A stretch of 64,000 nucleotides of DNA from Pontibacter korlensis (GCF_000973725.1 NZ_CP009621.1:1958501-2022500); one strand, 5' to 3'; shown: positions 30,668-39,805, numbered from the stretch's first letter. Notes: a model not told the origin generated them from the letters alone. Made by a program: numbers and translations.

Positions 30668-32533
30668 ATGGCAAAAGTTGCAATAAACCTTTCTACCGGA
30701 TCTCTTCAGCAGGAAGAGGTAATTGTAGGTATAGATTTAGGAACGACCAATAGCTTGGTGGCCTACATCCATCCTGAAGATAAGAAGCCTATCGCGATTA
30801 ATGACCAAGGTCGTGGCACTATCGTACCGTCGGTGGTGCATTTCGCGCAGAACGGTGAGACCTATGTGGGAAACGAAGCAAAGGACTACCTGATTACTGA
30901 TCCGGCAAATACAATCTATTCTGTAAAGCGCCTGCTGGGCAAGTCATACAAAGACCTCGGCGAGCACAAAGACTACTTTGGCTATAAAATCATTGATGAT
31001 GATTCTGAAGGGCTGGTAAAGATCCGTGTGGAGGATAAGTTCTACTCACCAATCGAACTGTCGGCAGAGATACTAAAGGAGCTACGTGAACGAGCGGAGC
31101 ACTCTCTGAAAACACCAGTTAACCGTGCTGTTATCACCGTGCCAGCATATTTCAACGATTCGCAGCGCCAGGCTACACGCGATGCCGGTAAGTTGGCTGG
31201 TCTGGAAGTACTTCGTATTGTAAACGAGCCTACTGCGGCAGCCTTAGCTTACGGCATAGGTATAGACCCGAATGAGGAAAAAATTGTAGCGGTGTACGAC
31301 TTGGGTGGCGGTACTTTTGATATCTCAATCCTGAGCATCCACCAAGGCATTTTCGAGGTGCTTTCTACAAATGGCGATACTTACCTAGGCGGTGATGACT
31401 TTGACCGTGCTATTATCAACCATTGGATTCAGGAGAACCAGCTGATTGCTGATACCGTGAATCAGGATAAAAACCTGTCGCAGGAGCTGCGCTTGAAAGC
31501 AGAAGAAGCTAAGAGAACGCTGAGTTCGCAGGAAGTATACACAGGCAACATCAATGGAAATATTGATTGCCACCTGGAGCGGCATACATTTGAGGCTTTG
31601 ATAGCTCCGATTGTTGCCCGCACGATAAATAGCTGTAAGCAAGCAATGGCGGATGCCAAGTTACAGCCGGAGCAAATAGATGCCATAATCATGGTAGGTG
31701 GCTCTACGCGCGTACCTGTGGTATATGAGGCGGTGTCGGAGTTCTTTGGCAAGCCAGCCAATAATTCGCTTAACCCAGATGAGGTTGTGGCTTTAGGGGC
31801 TGCCATACAGGCTGACATACTTGCTGGTAACCGCAAAGACATTCTGTTGCTGGATGTAACGCCTCTCACACTAGGAATCGAGACAATGGGTGGCCTGATG
31901 GACCCGATCATCCCTAGAAACTCTAAAATTCCTACAAAGGCCGGCCGCCAGTACACTACCTCGGTAGACGGACAAGTGAACATGAAGATCTCGGTTTACC
32001 AGGGCGAGCGCGATGTGGTGAAAGAAAACCGCAAACTGGCAGAGTTCGATTTAAAAGGTATCCCTGCCATGCCGGCTGGTTTCCCGAAGGTAGATGTGAA
32101 TTTTATACTTAATGCTGACGGCATTTTGAAAGTAGAGGCTGTTGAGTTGCGCTCTGGTGTGCGTCAGGAAGTAGAAGTGAAGCCACAGTATGGTTTAACG
32201 GACCAACAGGTGGAGCAGATGCTGATGGACTCCATTACTCATGCTAAGGAAGATGTGGCCACGCGTATGCAGATCGAGGCGCGTACTACGGCTGAGCAGA
32301 TGTTGTATCAGGTAGAGCGCTTCCTTGAGAAGAACGGTCAGCACCTGACGGAGGAAGAAATTAACTTGACCCGCGAAAATGTGCAGAAACTGAAGGATGT
32401 ATTAGCTGCCGGTGGTGACAAGGACGCTATATATGCAGCTGTTGACAGGCTGGAGGAGCAGACCAGCCCGTTTGCAGAGCGCGTGATGCAGATCTCTATC
32501 AAGCAGGCGATGGCCGGTAAGAAGATTGAGTAA
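30668..32533 (+). CDS. hscA: Hsp70 chaperone of the HscA (Fe-S assembly) type
   Basis: An Hsp70 of 621 residues. The nucleotide-binding domain has VGIDLGTTNSLVAY near residue 20, NEPTAAALAYGIG near 190 and VYDLGGGTFDISIL. HscA rather than DnaK is suggested by the leader before the ATPase domain, SVKRLLGKSYKDL, the total length and the C-terminal VKPQYGLTDQQVEQML. DnaK-type acidic EEVD-like tail residues are missing. HscA works with HscB and IscU; none of these genes is adjacent, so the assignment rests on sequence alone. ATG at 30668 is preferred to an upstream in-frame alternative. Confidence 0.85.
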   Translation: MAKVAINLSTGSLQQEEVIVGIDLGTTNSLVAYIHPEDKKPIAINDQGRGTIVPSVVHFAQNGETYVGNEAKDYLITDPANTIYSVKRLLGKSYKDLGEHKDYFGYKIIDDDSEGLVKIRVEDKFYSPIELSAEILKELRERAEHSLKTPVNRAVITVPAYFNDSQRQATRDAGKLAGLEVLRIVNEPTAAALAYGIGIDPNEEKIVAVYDLGGGTFDISILSIHQGIFEVLSTNGDTYLGGDDFDRAIINHWIQENQLIADTVNQDKNLSQELRLKAEEAKRTLSSQEVYTGNINGNIDCHLERHTFEALIAPIVARTINSCKQAMADAKLQPEQIDAIIMVGGSTRVPVVYEAVSEFFGKPANNSLNPDEVVALGAAIQADILAGNRKDILLLDVTPLTLGIETMGGLMDPIIPRNSKIPTKAGRQYTTSVDGQVNMKISVYQGERDVVKENRKLAEFDLKGIPAMPAGFPKVDVNFILNADGILKVEAVELRSGVRQEVEVKPQYGLTDQQVEQMLMDSITHAKEDVATRMQIEARTTAEQMLYQVERFLEKNGQHLTEEEINLTRENVQKLKDVLAAGGDKDAIYAAVDRLEEQTSPFAERVMQISIKQAMAGKKIE

Positions 32534-32555
32534 CATTAACTCCTAATTAGAACAA

Positions 32556-32595
32556 AAACAGAAACTGCCGGCAGAGATGTCGGCGGTTTCTGTTT
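32556..32595. terminator. Bidirectional terminator between hscA and the hydrolase gene
   Basis: AAACAGAAACTGCCG (32556-32570) pairs with CGGCGGTTTCTGTTT (32581-32595), 15 bp with one G-U, around a 10 nt loop. A-rich and T-rich flanks on the two sides serve both converging genes. Confidence 0.85.
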
Positions 32596-32599
32596 AAGC

Positions 32600-33544
32600 T
32601 TACTTCATGAATCGATGCAGCCAATTTATAGTTTGATCTACATTTAATATAGACCAGGAATGAGGGTTAATAGTGCCATCGGCCCGTAGGCCTTTAGCTG
32701 TAGTAATGACTAACTGGACCTGCTGGTTACCCATACTTTGCAAATCAGCGATCATGGCGGTACAGTCTGCCGTGTTTAAATCATAGAGATCGCGGCGGTT
32801 ACTATTGAACTGGTTGTCTATATCGGGTTCGGTGTAAAAAAGCACGGGCAACTGTTTTAGAGGTTTAATTGCCGTATTAGCCGTGTCTGCGTAGGCATAT
32901 GGTGAAATGGTGTAAAACTTCTCAGGCGTTTGGACGGCCGTGGTGCCAAAGTCATTCCGTAGCATTGTCTGTAGCATTTGCAACATTCGCCTCGGCATGG
33001 CTGAATTTGCCCGCTGTACGGCCTTAAGTGTACTGCGCTCGAAGCGCTCAAAATCGAGAAGCGGATCTACAGCGAAAAGTGCGGATACCCTTGCTTCCTG
33101 TACGGCGGTTGGTACAGCTAACATGTACTCTGTGAGTTTTACAGCTGTAGTTCCCCCCATCGAGAAGCCGCCAACAGCTAAAGGTTTTCCTTTCAGCTTG
33201 TACTTCTTGCTTGTGTTATCTACCAGCCTTAAGATAGGCTGTATTTTTGCCTCACTGATATGTAATGCAGTGTTGCCATCAACATAGGGTATAGCCACCA
33301 AATAACCTGCCTGTGCTGCCCTTGCAACAAGGTCTGTTTCTTTCAATACATCTTCCGGCTTTTCTCCAAAGCCGGGAAACAAAAGTACCCAACCTTTAGG
33401 GGCACCAGATGTTGGCTTGACAACCAAGGTGTAATTGTCAGCAGTATCGGTGGCAGCAACATTGTAAAAGCGCTCAATCTTTTGTGCAGAAGCTATGTGC
33501 ACAAACAGTAGCATGCAGAGGGGCAGCAGACGTTGAACATTCAT
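32600..33544 (-). CDS. Secreted alpha/beta hydrolase
   Basis: A 314-residue protein with a signal peptide (MNVQRLLPLCMLLFVHIASA, cut before Q). The serine-nucleophile elbow GGFSMGGTT and a preceding VLLFPGFGEKPED oxyanion-type segment indicate an alpha/beta hydrolase; a histidine near the C-terminus (NPHSWSILNVDQ) is a candidate for the triad. Substrate is unknown. I prefer ATG at 33544 to the TTG at 33553. It is 21 bp downstream of a small membrane-protein gene on the same strand. Confidence 0.8.
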   Translation of the reverse strand: MNVQRLLPLCMLLFVHIASAQKIERFYNVAATDTADNYTLVVKPTSGAPKGWVLLFPGFGEKPEDVLKETDLVARAAQAGYLVAIPYVDGNTALHISEAKIQPILRLVDNTSKKYKLKGKPLAVGGFSMGGTTAVKLTEYMLAVPTAVQEARVSALFAVDPLLDFERFERSTLKAVQRANSAMPRRMLQMLQTMLRNDFGTTAVQTPEKFYTISPYAYADTANTAIKPLKQLPVLFYTEPDIDNQFNSNRRDLYDLNTADCTAMIADLQSMGNQQVQLVITTAKGLRADGTINPHSWSILNVDQTINWLHRFMK

Positions 33545-33565
33545 GAAAGACAAAATTAGGATAGG

Positions 33566-33913
33566 TTACTGTATAGCCTGTAACACAAACTGCAATAGGT
33601 TAAAGTTGAAGTATAGCAGCGTTACAGCTACAATAACTCCGACCATCACATTTGCATAGGGAGCTTCCTCTTCCTGCACTTCGCGCACGCCCCAATAGAC
33701 ATAACCTACAAGTGCCAGCAGGGCGTACAGCAGCAACAGGATTGGAATTGCCAATAGCACCTCAACCGAGGCAAAGCGCCAGAAGTAGTTCAGGCCTAGC
33801 CAAAACAGGTTTAGCGTCCAGGACACGACCAGCATGAGAATACTGCGCTTGTCGGAAATAAGACCAATTCCCCTGAAAAACTTCGCTGCTGCCGTGCTTC
33901 CTCCCGCTGCCAT
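33566..33913 (-). CDS. Small membrane protein, unknown function
   Basis: A 115-residue protein with three likely membrane segments (SILMLVVSWTLNLFWLGL, VLLAIPILLLLYALLALVGY, VMVGVIVAVTLLYFNFNLL) and a short acidic loop (REVQEEEA) between the second and third. I do not recognise the family. It lies between an Ldh-type oxidoreductase gene (8 bp upstream) and the hydrolase gene, all on the minus strand, so the three probably form one transcript. Confidence 0.75.
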   Translation of the reverse strand: MAAGGSTAAAKFFRGIGLISDKRSILMLVVSWTLNLFWLGLNYFWRFASVEVLLAIPILLLLYALLALVGYVYWGVREVQEEEAPYANVMVGVIVAVTLLYFNFNLLQFVLQAIQ

Positions 33914-33921
33914 ATAGTTGC

Positions 33922-34989
33922 CTAAAGTTTAATGCCGAATCGTTGGCCCAAGGCCTCCAGGTCGCGCTCTACCGGTGGAAGCAACGGAATACCTTCAATC
34001 AGGCGAATCTCCTCCATTTCTCGCTCCGGATCACCAGGTATAAGTACAGAGCGTTCGCCTTTCACCACATTGGCTTTACGGAAAGTGCCGATCCAGTTAT
34101 CCATGTGCTGTTTGAAATCTTCTGCTGGACGGAAGGCATCCACACGCATGGCACCCAAGAAGTGGCCAATACCTTCGCCTGGCAAGTTATCCGCTACAGG
34201 CAGGAACGCTACAAACGGCGGCACCCAGGGGCCATAGTTGGCACCCGACAGCACAGCAGATAAGATATCCACCACAGAGGCCAGCGCATACCCTTTATGA
34301 CTACCATGGTCGCGGTCAGAGCCGAGTGGTAGCAGAGCACCACCAGCTTTCAGTTCATTCGGGTTATCAGAGTCCTGTCCCTCTTTGGTCTGTATCCAAC
34401 CGAGAGGCGCTTTCTTCTCTTTACGCTGCAGTATCTCCAGCTTACCATTGGCAGCGGCGGCGGTGGCTAAGTCGGCAACAAACGGAGGCTGGTTCTTAGC
34501 AGGTACAGCTACGGCAATCGGATTTGTACCCAGCATGCGATCGGTTGAGAATGTTGGGGCCACAAGCGGAGAGGCATTGGTCATAGCAATGCCAATCATG
34601 TCTTGCTCCAAGGCCATCATGGCGTGGTAACCCGCAATGCCAAAGTGGTTCGAGTTCTTTACTGACACCCATCCGCTGCCAGCCTGCTCGGCCTTCTGTT
34701 TAGCAACAGCCATGGCACGTGGAGCTACTACCAAGCCTAAACCAGCATCTCCATCTACAGTGGCAGTGCTTGGTGTTTCGTGTACAACACGCACGTTTGG
34801 CTTGGTATTGATGCGGCCGGCTTCCCACAGCCTTACATAGCCGCTCAGGCGGGCTACGCCATGGGAGTCAACACCGCGCAAGTCGGCAGCTAGCAGTACT
34901 TCGGTAGCCAGACGAGCATCTTCCTCCGGGCAGCCCATGTGCAGGAATACCTCCTGCGTAAAATCGAATAGTTGTCTGTATGGGTACAT
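33922..34989 (-). CDS. Malate/L-lactate dehydrogenase family (Ldh/YlbC-type) oxidoreductase
   Basis: An NAD(P)-dependent 2-hydroxyacid oxidoreductase of the Ldh_2 fold, 355 residues, unrelated to classical lactate dehydrogenase. Landmarks: DLRGVDSHGVARLSGYV, the NHFGIAGYHA motif, MLGTNPIAVAVPA, and DRDHGSHKGYALA near the C-terminal third. Members reduce malate, ureidoglycolate, diketogulonate and similar compounds; the sequence does not fix the substrate. ATG at 34989 is chosen; a TTG 27 bp upstream is in frame. It is divergent from the TPR gene at 35196. Confidence 0.88.
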   Translation of the reverse strand: MYPYRQLFDFTQEVFLHMGCPEEDARLATEVLLAADLRGVDSHGVARLSGYVRLWEAGRINTKPNVRVVHETPSTATVDGDAGLGLVVAPRAMAVAKQKAEQAGSGWVSVKNSNHFGIAGYHAMMALEQDMIGIAMTNASPLVAPTFSTDRMLGTNPIAVAVPAKNQPPFVADLATAAAANGKLEILQRKEKKAPLGWIQTKEGQDSDNPNELKAGGALLPLGSDRDHGSHKGYALASVVDILSAVLSGANYGPWVPPFVAFLPVADNLPGEGIGHFLGAMRVDAFRPAEDFKQHMDNWIGTFRKANVVKGERSVLIPGDPEREMEEIRLIEGIPLLPPVERDLEALGQRFGIKL

Positions 34990-35165
34990 GTAAAAGTCTA
35001 CTGTTATGGGCGGCAAATTAAGAAAATATCAAATTAATGCATTAGCTGTACTTCGCTTGCCCTTGTACCAACGGCAAAAACCATAATTTCTGCTCCCTTC
35101 ACCATCATATTTTATTTTTTCTATACTTTACAGGCGGATTCCGGCAAAACTGGAACAAGCTTTGC

Positions 35166-35185
35166 CTTAGCTTCAGAAAGCTAAG
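35166..35185 (+). promoter_or_regulatory. Leader hairpin of the TPR protein gene
   Basis: CTTAGCTT (35166-35173) and AAGCTAAG (35178-35185) form a perfect 8 bp hairpin with a CAGA loop, ending 10 nt before the ATG. It could affect translation; no regulator is evident. Confidence 0.4.
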
Positions 35186-35195
35186 CCCCTGCACT

Positions 35196-37574
35196 ATGAA
35201 AAAAGCTCTACTACTGATCGTTATTGCCCTCACTGCCTATAGTGCTGAGGCGCAACAAAAGCTGCTGTTTGAGGAGAAGACAGCCGAAACGTACCTACTA
35301 AAGTATGGCACGGGCTCTGATAACAGTCAGGTCCAACTCAACAACATCATCGATATCCTGAATGAAAACCAAGTAACTACCCGCAGCGGCAGGCCACCAC
35401 GTAAACCCGAGTTTACACTACGGTTTGAGCAACATACGCAAGTAATTGATACCGGAGATAAGCTACAGCTAAAGGTGCAGGTTGCTAAGGTACAGGTAAG
35501 CGGCAGCACCGACTACAAGGATTTTGATTTGGGAGAGGCGTTGTTGCCGGATAAGTATAAAGCCAAAGTAAAGCTACTGAATGCGAAGAATGAAGTTGTG
35601 CAGGAATATGCCCGCACCATAATGCTGAAGCCAAAGGGAGTAGCGCTGCTTGAGGAGCAAATACCTGATACTGCGGCAAATCAAAACTACAAACTGCAGG
35701 TGGTAGAGGAACAGGTAGAATATACTGCTGTAGACGTGCAGCAGCTGAAGGAGCAATTAAACCTGGTGCGCGCATACTTTGCCGCAGATGCCAAAGTGCT
35801 GCAGGCGCTCAAAGAGGTGGCGCTTATACTTCCAGATGATATTGACCGCCTGCCTCTGCACGACCGCAACCTCTATGAACTGGAAAAGCAGTATGAGCTC
35901 CTGAAAAAGGAGAACTACGTTGATAAGCTAAACCTGAAGCAGCAGGACCCGCAACGGTTAAAGTATAAAATGGAGCAGTTGCAGCAGGTGTTACAGGAGC
36001 GCCGGAAGGCTGTCAATTATACACTGGCCACCATTCATGAGCATTTCTACAACCGCGGCGTGAGCATGCTGAACAATGGAAATGCATCGGTAGCGCAGAC
36101 ATACTTTGCCAAATCGGTGGAGGCAAATCCTAACTTTGCCCCGGCTCACGTGCAACTTGCCCGCATCGACCTGCGCAACGGCTACATCCGTGAGGCTACT
36201 AATCGTACCCGCGACGTGCTTACCCGCATGCGGGTGGACCCACAGACGGAGCAATTGGCACTAGGGCTGGCGCATGATATTTACGCTGCTCATATAACCG
36301 AAGGAAACCGCTTCACCACCCGAGGTGAGTATCAGAATGCTTTGGAAGCTTATGCCGAGGCGCGAGATTTGTGCAGCACCATTGGCGGTTTGCGTTGCAG
36401 CATGCAAGCTTTGAACGACGGCGAGGCTAGAGCGGCTAACGGTGTTTATCGTGCTATGGTAGACAATGGGAAACGGCTGTTATCGCGCAATGATCTGCAG
36501 GAGGCCGAGCGTGTGGTAAATGAAGCTTTAGATTTCCAGGAAGACTACGACTACGTGCTGCACAATGCCACTGAGGCTTCTGAGTTGATGAACCAGGTGA
36601 AGTTCCAGTATTACCTTCGATTTATAGATGAGGGTAAACGTTTTCTGACACAGCAGGACCACCGAGCAGCGTTAAGCCGGTTTGAGGAGGCACTGGTGCT
36701 GGAGCAGCGATATACTTTCAGGCCGGTACAGGAGTTAAGACTGTTATCGCAAAAAGCAGCCAAGCCGGTGCTGCTGGCCATGCTGAACGAAGGCTATGAG
36801 CAGGCGATGCAGAACAGACTTGGCAACGCGCGCCAAACTGCGGCTGATGCAACCGTTATGCAGGAGCGCTATGCGCTGGTGCAGGATGTAGAGGTGCAGA
36901 ATAAGTATAAACTGCTGCGTGAGCGAATCTTTACACAGGAGTGCATCAATACACAGGCCGACTATGATAAGCACTTCCAGAATGCCGAGGCGCTGGTGAG
37001 GGAGAAAAAGTTTATCGCGGCAGACCAAGCTTATGAGACAGCTATAAAAGCGGCAGATGCTAAAGCAGAGTGCGGTATTGCCACCTTTACAGCTATAGAT
37101 GGCAGAGGAGCCATTGCTGCTGCCGCTAACTATCAACGCAAGCTGGAGGAGGCCAATCGTCTGATTGCCAAAAGCAGGTACGATGAGGCCATTTTGCTAT
37201 ATGAAGAGGCAAGAGCTTTTTATCTGGCGCAGCAGGTAAACAAGTATGGACTAGACCACATCTCGCTCTACAATTTCGCGAAAGATCATCCAAAGCAGCC
37301 ATTTACTGCTGCTGTCGTTAGCTACTATGCCAATGAAAAACAGGAGCAGGTGTCTGTTCAGCTACTGGCGCTATTGTTGGAGAAGGGTTACCGCACCGGC
37401 AAAACCAAGAAAGTACAGCAGCAACTGGGCCAGCAGCTGGCATTGAAAGATGTGCAGCAAGGAGAGGTGCAGAATGCTAAAGTATTGTCTCTAAAGTATA
37501 GCCAGAATAATAATGATCTGAAGCAGTTAAGAAAGGCTTACGAGAAAGAACGGAAACGACTGGCAAAAGGATAA
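35196..37574 (+). CDS. Large secreted TPR-repeat protein, unknown function
   Basis: A 792-residue protein with a signal peptide (MKKALLLIVIALTAYSAEA, cut before QQ). Residues 30-180 look like a beta-rich N-terminal domain. From about residue 250 the protein is helical with degenerate TPR units, clearest at FYNRGVSMLNNGNASVAQTY and the following ANPNFAPAHVQLARIDL near residue 310; later units resemble ALEAYAEARDLC and AADQAYETAIKAADA. It probably acts in the periplasm as a scaffold. No enzyme motif is seen. It is alone on the plus strand, with a divergent oxidoreductase upstream and a convergent Ppx gene downstream. Confidence 0.8.
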   Translation: MKKALLLIVIALTAYSAEAQQKLLFEEKTAETYLLKYGTGSDNSQVQLNNIIDILNENQVTTRSGRPPRKPEFTLRFEQHTQVIDTGDKLQLKVQVAKVQVSGSTDYKDFDLGEALLPDKYKAKVKLLNAKNEVVQEYARTIMLKPKGVALLEEQIPDTAANQNYKLQVVEEQVEYTAVDVQQLKEQLNLVRAYFAADAKVLQALKEVALILPDDIDRLPLHDRNLYELEKQYELLKKENYVDKLNLKQQDPQRLKYKMEQLQQVLQERRKAVNYTLATIHEHFYNRGVSMLNNGNASVAQTYFAKSVEANPNFAPAHVQLARIDLRNGYIREATNRTRDVLTRMRVDPQTEQLALGLAHDIYAAHITEGNRFTTRGEYQNALEAYAEARDLCSTIGGLRCSMQALNDGEARAANGVYRAMVDNGKRLLSRNDLQEAERVVNEALDFQEDYDYVLHNATEASELMNQVKFQYYLRFIDEGKRFLTQQDHRAALSRFEEALVLEQRYTFRPVQELRLLSQKAAKPVLLAMLNEGYEQAMQNRLGNARQTAADATVMQERYALVQDVEVQNKYKLLRERIFTQECINTQADYDKHFQNAEALVREKKFIAADQAYETAIKAADAKAECGIATFTAIDGRGAIAAAANYQRKLEEANRLIAKSRYDEAILLYEEARAFYLAQQVNKYGLDHISLYNFAKDHPKQPFTAAVVSYYANEKQEQVSVQLLALLLEKGYRTGKTKKVQQQLGQQLALKDVQQGEVQNAKVLSLKYSQNNNDLKQLRKAYEKERKRLAKG

Positions 37575-37580
37575 ACCTGT

Positions 37581-37625
37581 AAGTATAACGGCCCCGAGAG
37601 TACTGCTCTTGGGGCCGTTATACTT
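37581..37625. terminator. Bidirectional terminator between the TPR gene and ppx
   Basis: A 20 bp stem with one G-U pair: 37581-37600 (AAGTATAACGGCCCC then GAGAG) with 37606-37625, around a TACTG loop. It lies between convergent genes. Both arms carry the AAGTATA word that is enriched in this half of the window. Confidence 0.85.
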
Positions 37626-37640
37626 GCAGGAGAGTGAAGC

Positions 37641-38582
37641 TTATTTCCTGCTCTGAAGCATCTCATACAGCACGCCTTCTTTCAGTGCGTAAGACGACAC
37701 CCGTACCTCCTGTAGCTTATACTTCTCAAGCACAAAGTCTACGGCTATACTAGCCAGCACGATCATGTCAACACGCATTTCCAGCATACCAGGAACAGCA
37801 AGGCGCTCATCGTGGTTCTTGCGAAGCAGGTCCTGGTGAACAGTATAGAAGTCTTCCACAGCCAGCACAGAAGCAGCAGGTGGGCCAGCTAGTCGGGAAG
37901 TGTCGCCTCTACGGAGGGCACTGATATCACAGAGGGTGTCGAAGGTGCCTGAGGAACCTACTAATACGATGGGCTTATACTTAGCCACGGCATCTGTTAA
38001 AGGCTGCAGGCGCTCGTTCAAGTATGCTTTCTCTGCAGCTATACTCTCGGCAGGAATTGGGTCTTGGGTAAAGAACTTGTCCATGAGGCGCTGCGCACCG
38101 AGTTCGAAGCTCTGCTTCCAAAAAATCTCCTGTTGGTTGCAAAGTATAAACTCTACGCTGCCACCTCCAATGTCCATAATCATGGATACTTTTTCGTCCA
38201 AAACCCCGGCAGCACGCACGCCATAGTAAATTAGCTCTGCTTCCCGTGCACCATCAATCACCTCTACCTGTATATCGGTGTGCTTAAAAACCTCTTTTAC
38301 AAAAGCTTCTCCGTTACTGGCATTGCGCACCATACTGGTAGCCATGGCACGTACTGTTTCAGCCCCAAAATCATCTATAGTATGTCGGAAGTCTCGCAGT
38401 GTTTTTAAGGCACGCTCTGAGGCCTCCGGGGCAATAGCTCCGTTACTAATGCCACCCTGCCCCAATCTTACGGGTACTTTTGTTTTATAAAGATCATGCA
38501 GTTGGCCCTGTTCGTCTACCTCTGTTACCAGCAGATGAAATGTGTTAGTGCCCATGTCGATGAGTGCAAAGCGGTTATTCAT
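37641..38582 (-). CDS. Ppx/GppA family phosphatase (exopolyphosphatase-like)
   Basis: An ASKHA-fold phosphatase of 313 residues, matching the two-domain core without the C-terminal extension of E. coli Ppx. The phosphate-1 motif ALIDMGTNTFHLLV is at the N-terminus, the phosphate-2 motif MIMDIGGGSVEFIL near residue 135, and GSSGTFDTLCD near 210. The family hydrolyses polyphosphate or pppGpp; the sequence does not separate the two. Two membrane-protein genes precede it on the same strand, the nearer 77 bp upstream. Confidence 0.9.
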   Translation of the reverse strand: MNNRFALIDMGTNTFHLLVTEVDEQGQLHDLYKTKVPVRLGQGGISNGAIAPEASERALKTLRDFRHTIDDFGAETVRAMATSMVRNASNGEAFVKEVFKHTDIQVEVIDGAREAELIYYGVRAAGVLDEKVSMIMDIGGGSVEFILCNQQEIFWKQSFELGAQRLMDKFFTQDPIPAESIAAEKAYLNERLQPLTDAVAKYKPIVLVGSSGTFDTLCDISALRRGDTSRLAGPPAASVLAVEDFYTVHQDLLRKNHDERLAVPGMLEMRVDMIVLASIAVDFVLEKYKLQEVRVSSYALKEGVLYEMLQSRK

Positions 38583-38659
38583 GACTGTGTTTTGGATAAA
38601 AGTTGTTGAATAAAGCGTACAAGCTGTCAGCTTTCTGCCTGTCCAGCTATGAGGTTGTG

Positions 38660-39103
38660 TTAGTGCTTCTTCTTTTTGAAAATCAATTTTCTCAGCACAA
38701 GATAACCATTACTTATCTTATTCTTCTTTGCCAAGAAAGGCAAGCCAATAGTTACCAGTAGCGAGATGCAGGCTATGGTACCCAAACTTCCTCCGTAGCC
38801 TGTAAAAAAGTTGCTTGTGTTCAGGTAGATCAGCGAGAAGAGTGCACCGGAAGCGGCAACAACAAAGTAGTTTGCTACCACACTCGAGGATACCATTCCT
38901 ACAAACGATGAGCCTATAAAAACAATTGGAATGTTAGCGTTTAGGGGCTGAGGTAGCAGATTGGGGAAGAAATGAAATACCAAGCCGACAGCCAAGGAGA
39001 GAGCAGCTGAAGCACGTACAGGCCCCTGTTGTAACTTTACGTTGAGAAAGTAGGTGCATACTGCCGCAAAAGCTCCGGTTATAATTAGAATGATAGCATC
39101 CAT
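38660..39103 (-). CDS. Small integral membrane protein, second of a paralogous pair
   Basis: A 147-residue, four-to-five-segment membrane protein with a basic C-terminus (LIFKKKKH). It is clearly related to the C-terminal two thirds of the protein encoded just upstream: TYFLNVKLQQGPV against TFYLNVQVNLGPV, IGSSFVGMVSS against CGAFVGMSSP, and FFTGYGGSLGTIA against IFRGFGGKLGTIA. I do not recognise the family. The 4 bp gap to its partner suggests coupled translation and perhaps a heteromer. Confidence 0.8.
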   Translation of the reverse strand: MDAIILIITGAFAAVCTYFLNVKLQQGPVRASAALSLAVGLVFHFFPNLLPQPLNANIPIVFIGSSFVGMVSSSVVANYFVVAASGALFSLIYLNTSNFFTGYGGSLGTIACISLLVTIGLPFLAKKNKISNGYLVLRKLIFKKKKH

Positions 39104-39107
39104 ACAG

Positions 39108-39659
39108 TCAAAGGAAGAGGAAGATCAATAGGTACGTTACGGCCACACCTCCGAAGGCGATGGTGCCTAATTTTCCCCCAAAACCGCGGAAGATGTTCTT
39201 TGAGAAGACAAGCAGAAGTCCTGCTATAAAGCTTGCAAAAAGTATGAACATAAAGCTTCCTGCAATATTGGGGCTCGACATACCTACAAAGGCACCACAA
39301 TAAGTGGAAGCAGGTACCTCGTTGAGCAGCTTTGATTGCCTATTAAGCCATGGAACATAAGAGGCAATCGTACCTACAGCTCCTGCCGCTATAACCGGCC
39401 CCAGATTTACCTGCACATTTAGGTAAAAGGTCACTACAGCACCCAGCACTACGAATCCTACCGCCAGGAAATCTTGCTTCAAGTGCTTGTCCTCATGCCT
39501 GGGCACCTGTGTATAGGCAATTAGTACCAGGATAATGATCGCTGCAATAAAAATCAGATTTGACGTGATGTTTAACTTTTCGACCAGCATGGCCAGTAGA
39601 AAAGAGGCATGAAGTAAAATTAGAAGCAGGAAAGGCAGCTTCTTGAGAAACTTTTTCAT
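39108..39659 (-). CDS. Integral membrane protein, first of a paralogous pair
   Basis: A 183-residue membrane protein with two extra N-terminal segments (FLLLILLHASFLLAML and FIAAIIILVLIAYT), a charged loop (RHEDKHLKQD), and then a core matching the downstream gene product. Conserved polar features in the core are LNVQVNLGPV, GAFVGMSSPN and RGFGGKLGTIA; Gly-rich stretches inside the membrane hint at a transport or channel function, which is inference only. Pair plus Ppx/GppA gene read as one minus-strand unit. Confidence 0.8.
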   Translation of the reverse strand: MKKFLKKLPFLLLILLHASFLLAMLVEKLNITSNLIFIAAIIILVLIAYTQVPRHEDKHLKQDFLAVGFVVLGAVVTFYLNVQVNLGPVIAAGAVGTIASYVPWLNRQSKLLNEVPASTYCGAFVGMSSPNIAGSFMFILFASFIAGLLLVFSKNIFRGFGGKLGTIAFGGVAVTYLLIFLFL

Positions 39660-39737
39660 AAGTGTTAGGCGAGGCAGCTCAGCTTATTGAAAGGTTCTGG
39701 CGCACTACTTGGTGTTATAGTTTAAGTCTGAAAATCA

Positions 39738-39780
39738 GTGGTTTAGGTCTGTAGATGATCTTATCTATGACCTAAACCAC
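39738..39780 (-). terminator. Terminator of the methyltransferase gene
   Basis: GTGGTTTAGGTC (39738-39749) pairs perfectly with GACCTAAACCAC (39769-39780), and an inner TAGAT/ATCTA extends the stem past a one-base bulge. It lies after the minus-strand gene ending at 39806 and before the membrane-protein pair. Confidence 0.65.
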
Positions 39781-39805
39781 ATGTAGTGCTAACAGGTTAT
39801 GAATT

